Shown: piece after piece, positions 62,224 to 64,000 of the stretch | Layout of the letters: each line of letters starts with the position of its first letter | Position numbering within the stretch: the first letter of the stretch is position 1 | DNA from: an uncultured Pelagibacteraceae bacterium | GTDB taxonomy: Bacteria > Pseudomonadota > Alphaproteobacteria > Pelagibacterales > Pelagibacteraceae | Direction of reading: 5' to 3' | Length of the DNA: 64,000 nucleotides | Assembly: GCA_902580275.1 (NCBI GenBank) | Contig: CACHJZ010000006.1 | Coordinates: 17,375-81,374 of the forward strand | Program-made: the position numbers and the translations under genes | The notes under the pieces: model-generated | The model's input: the letters and a program-made list of their open reading frames with translations, nothing else | Databases searched by the model: none | What the model was told of the DNA's origin: nothing

Positions 62224-62751
62224 ATGAAAACTATATGCGATTGGAATAATTGTTTTGAAGCTGGAGAATATCGTGCTCCAATAGAAAAAGATAACTCTAA
62301 AAATTATAGGCTCCTTTGCTTAAAACATGTAAAAGAATTTAATAAAAATTGGAACTATTTTTCTGGAATGTCTGATGAGCAAGTTGTAGATTTTTTAAAG
62401 TCTGATATGACATGGCACAAAAAAACACAAAAATTTAGTTCATCTGATAATTTTTTTAAAGTGCTTTGGAACAATGTTTTAAGTGATAGTTCTACGAATA
62501 AGAATTTGAGAGATGAATTTATTGAAAAAAATAAAATAGATTTCAATCAAAATGATATAAAAGCATTTGGAATATTGGGGGTTAAAGTGGGACTAAAATG
62601 GGACAAAATTCAGGAAAAGTTTAAAAAACTTGTCAAAAAATTTCACCCTGATATTAATGCTGGAGATAAAAGCTTTGAAGAAAAACTAAAAGTAATTACT
62701 CTAGCGTACACACAACTAAAAAATACTTATAGGCATAAAATTGGAAAATAA
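62224..62751 (+). CDS. J-domain (DnaJ-like) protein
   Basis: 175-aa protein with a C-terminal J domain containing the HPD motif in LVKKFHPDINAGDKS, preceded by FGILGVKVGLKWDKIQEK. The N-terminus has cysteines CDWNNC and LCLKH that may bind zinc. The ATG at 62224 is preferred to an upstream in-frame ATG. J-domain proteins of this type precede cobS/cobT in many alphaproteobacteria. It overlaps cobS by 11 nt. Confidence 0.9.
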   Translation: MKTICDWNNCFEAGEYRAPIEKDNSKNYRLLCLKHVKEFNKNWNYFSGMSDEQVVDFLKSDMTWHKKTQKFSSSDNFFKVLWNNVLSDSSTNKNLRDEFIEKNKIDFNQNDIKAFGILGVKVGLKWDKIQEKFKKLVKKFHPDINAGDKSFEEKLKVITLAYTQLKNTYRHKIGK

Positions 62752-63715
62752 TTTAAATATTAAACCAGATATTAAAATATCGGTAAATCAAACATTTGGT
62801 ATTGATAGCGACATGGAAATCGAGGCTTTTTCTAAAAAAAATGATTATGTGCCTGAGATAGATAGAAATTATATATTCGATAAAGATACAACTTTAGCAA
62901 TTTTATCAGGATTTGCTTTTAACAAACGTGTTTTGATTCAAGGTTATCATGGAACTGGTAAGTCAACTCATATAGAGCAGATAGCAGCAAGATTAAATTG
63001 GCCATGTGTAAGAATAAACTTAGACAGTCATGTAAGCAGGATTGATCTAATCGGAAAAGATGCGATTACTATAAAGGATGGGAAACAAATTACAGAATTT
63101 AAAGAAGGTATATTGCCATGGGCTATTCAAAATTCAATCGCTTTAGTTTTTGACGAATATGATGCCGGTAGACCTGATGTGATGTTTGTCATTCAGAGAG
63201 TATTGGAGGCAGATGGAAATTTCACTTTACTAGATAAAAATAAAGTAATTAAACAAAACAAATATTTCAGACTTTTTGCTACAACTAATACGGTCGGTTT
63301 GGGTGACACAACTGGTCTCTACCATGGTACTCAGCAAATTAACCAGGGTCAAATGGACAGATGGAATATTGTAAGTACATTAAATTATTTGAGTTTAGAA
63401 AAGGAAATGGAAATAGTTTTAGCTAAAAATAAAAATTTAAATAATAATAAAGGAAAAGAGAAAGTTTCAAATATGATAAAAGTAGCATCACTTACAAGAA
63501 AAGGTTTTATTGCTGGAGATATATCTACTGTTATGAGTCCTAGAACAGTTCTTCATTGGGTTGAAAATTCAGATATTTTCAAAGATGTTGGATATGCATT
63601 TAGAGTAACTTTTCTAAATAAATGTGATGAGGTCGAAAAAAATATAATATCTGAATACTATCAAAGATGCTTTGGAGAAGAATTACCTGAATCTATGATC
63701 AAAATTCAGGGTTGA
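62741..63715 (+). CDS. cobS: Cobaltochelatase CobS-like AAA+ ATPase
   Basis: AAA+ subunit of the aerobic cobaltochelatase. The TTG start at 62741 is favoured because PDIKISVNQTFGIDSDM, upstream of the first ATG, is conserved in CobS. Walker A GYHGTGKST (about 68-76), RINLDSHVSRIDLIGKD, Walker B VFDEYDAGRPDVMF, and LYHGTQQINQGQMDRW are nearly canonical. 324 aa. No other cobalamin gene is in the window. Overlaps the J-domain gene by 11 nt and cobT by 1 nt. Confidence 0.93.
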   Translation: MENNLNIKPDIKISVNQTFGIDSDMEIEAFSKKNDYVPEIDRNYIFDKDTTLAILSGFAFNKRVLIQGYHGTGKSTHIEQIAARLNWPCVRINLDSHVSRIDLIGKDAITIKDGKQITEFKEGILPWAIQNSIALVFDEYDAGRPDVMFVIQRVLEADGNFTLLDKNKVIKQNKYFRLFATTNTVGLGDTTGLYHGTQQINQGQMDRWNIVSTLNYLSLEKEMEIVLAKNKNLNNNKGKEKVSNMIKVASLTRKGFIAGDISTVMSPRTVLHWVENSDIFKDVGYAFRVTFLNKCDEVEKNIISEYYQRCFGEELPESMIKIQG

Positions 63716-64000
63716 TGAGCAAAGAGAACAATATAAAAGAAAAATTTAAAATTGCTTTGATGTCAACAGAAAAAGCTATTTCTGATGACTACATAAAAAA
63801 ATTGAAAAAAGAAAAAATTTCAAAAAACAAAGATTATTTTGAAATTGACTCTCTCAACTCAATCGAAGAATTTGTTAAATATAGAGCTGAAAGCGACTCC
63901 AGGGCATTATTAAAAAAATTTTGTGATGAGAGTATTTTAAAATCTAATTATCCAAAAAATACCTCATGTAAATCTTTATATGAATTTTCAGAAAGAATTC
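63715..64000 (+). CDS. cobT: Cobaltochelatase CobT-like subunit, 3' end outside window
   Basis: The ATG shares one nucleotide with the cobS TGA. The first 95 codons are open to the window edge and encode a helix-rich N-terminus with KIALMSTEKAIS and RAESDSRALLKKF, matching the CobT start (usually FKRATxxAxRAIA and a RGxxDxxALxxRxHD-like segment). The metal-binding von Willebrand domain expected at the C-terminus lies outside. Confidence 0.8.
   Translation, partial: MSKENNIKEKFKIALMSTEKAISDDYIKKLKKEKISKNKDYFEIDSLNSIEEFVKYRAESDSRALLKKFCDESILKSNYPKNTSCKSLYEFSERI

Noticed and set aside
1-64000. CRISPR arrays, insertion sequences, prophage or integron
   Set aside because: No regularly spaced repeats, transposase, integrase or phage structural genes were found; all genes fit core functions.

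Overview
This very AT-rich, tightly packed window comes from a small-genome alphaproteobacterium, most likely Pelagibacterales (SAR11) or a similarly streamlined marine lineage. Support comes from GcrA, a membrane-anchored CycM-type cytochrome c, DUF4167/DUF1178/DUF2948 proteins, the bolA / J-domain / cobS / cobT order, the trpF-trpB-trpA-accD-folC-trxA order, short HisG with HisZ, and a tRNA-His with A73 beside an alpha-type HisRS. I see no IS element, prophage, CRISPR array or plasmid function. No stretch longer than about 230 bases lacks a gene.

Layout. 1-6.8 kb: M23 peptidase (5' end outside the window), then leftward DUF4167, prmC, prfA, ispG and lysC, then ubiG and a DUF1178 gene. 6.8-16.8 kb: argJ, secA, accA, malate synthase G, recR, ybaB, dnaX and a small SRP RNA. 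16.8-22 kb: pheA, kdsB, cycM, argF, argD and an orphan ABC-2 permease. 22-28 kb: gcrA, a SHOCT protein, an NDUFA9-like reductase, an RNase D-like gene, the LPS set kdsD-lptC-lptB (no lptA between), and aroA. 28-36.3 kb: one rightward run cmk-rpsA-ihfB-pyrF-trpFBA-accD-folC. 36.3-40.8 kb: thioredoxin, exonuclease I, a RecB-fold nuclease and RmuC. 40-47.9 kb: hisG-hisZ-hisS-tRNA-His, csp, tRNA-Phe, infA, hisD, DUF2948, murA, dcd and two tiny genes. 48-54.8 kb: tRNA-Thr, a TVP38/TMEM64 protein, rpmH-rnpA-yidD-yidC-argB, a nucleotidase, dapD and dapE. 54.8-64 kb: an HDAC-like deacetylase coupled to a SET-domain gene, truA-fmt-def, an unknown exported protein, aroK-aroB, bolA, a J-domain protein, cobS and the start of cobT.

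The genes are mostly core metabolism: aromatic amino acids, Trp, His, Arg, lysine/DAP, fatty acids, LPS and peptidoglycan precursors, translation and secretion. Organisation is extreme: same-strand genes usually overlap by 1-47 nt, and every convergent pair overlaps or abuts, leaving almost no room for terminators.

The points most worth a second look are: a TrpB/TrpA pair whose TrpB has lost several near-universal active-site residues; a CMP kinase whose P-loop lysine is alanine; a translationally coupled deacetylase-SET methyltransferase pair; an SRP RNA capped by UAAC; tRNA-His ending 4 nt before hisS; AccA with a C-terminal membrane segment and AccD with a degenerate zinc ribbon; and a structured intergenic region next to csp. 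Family calls are from motif recognition by eye; no search was run.
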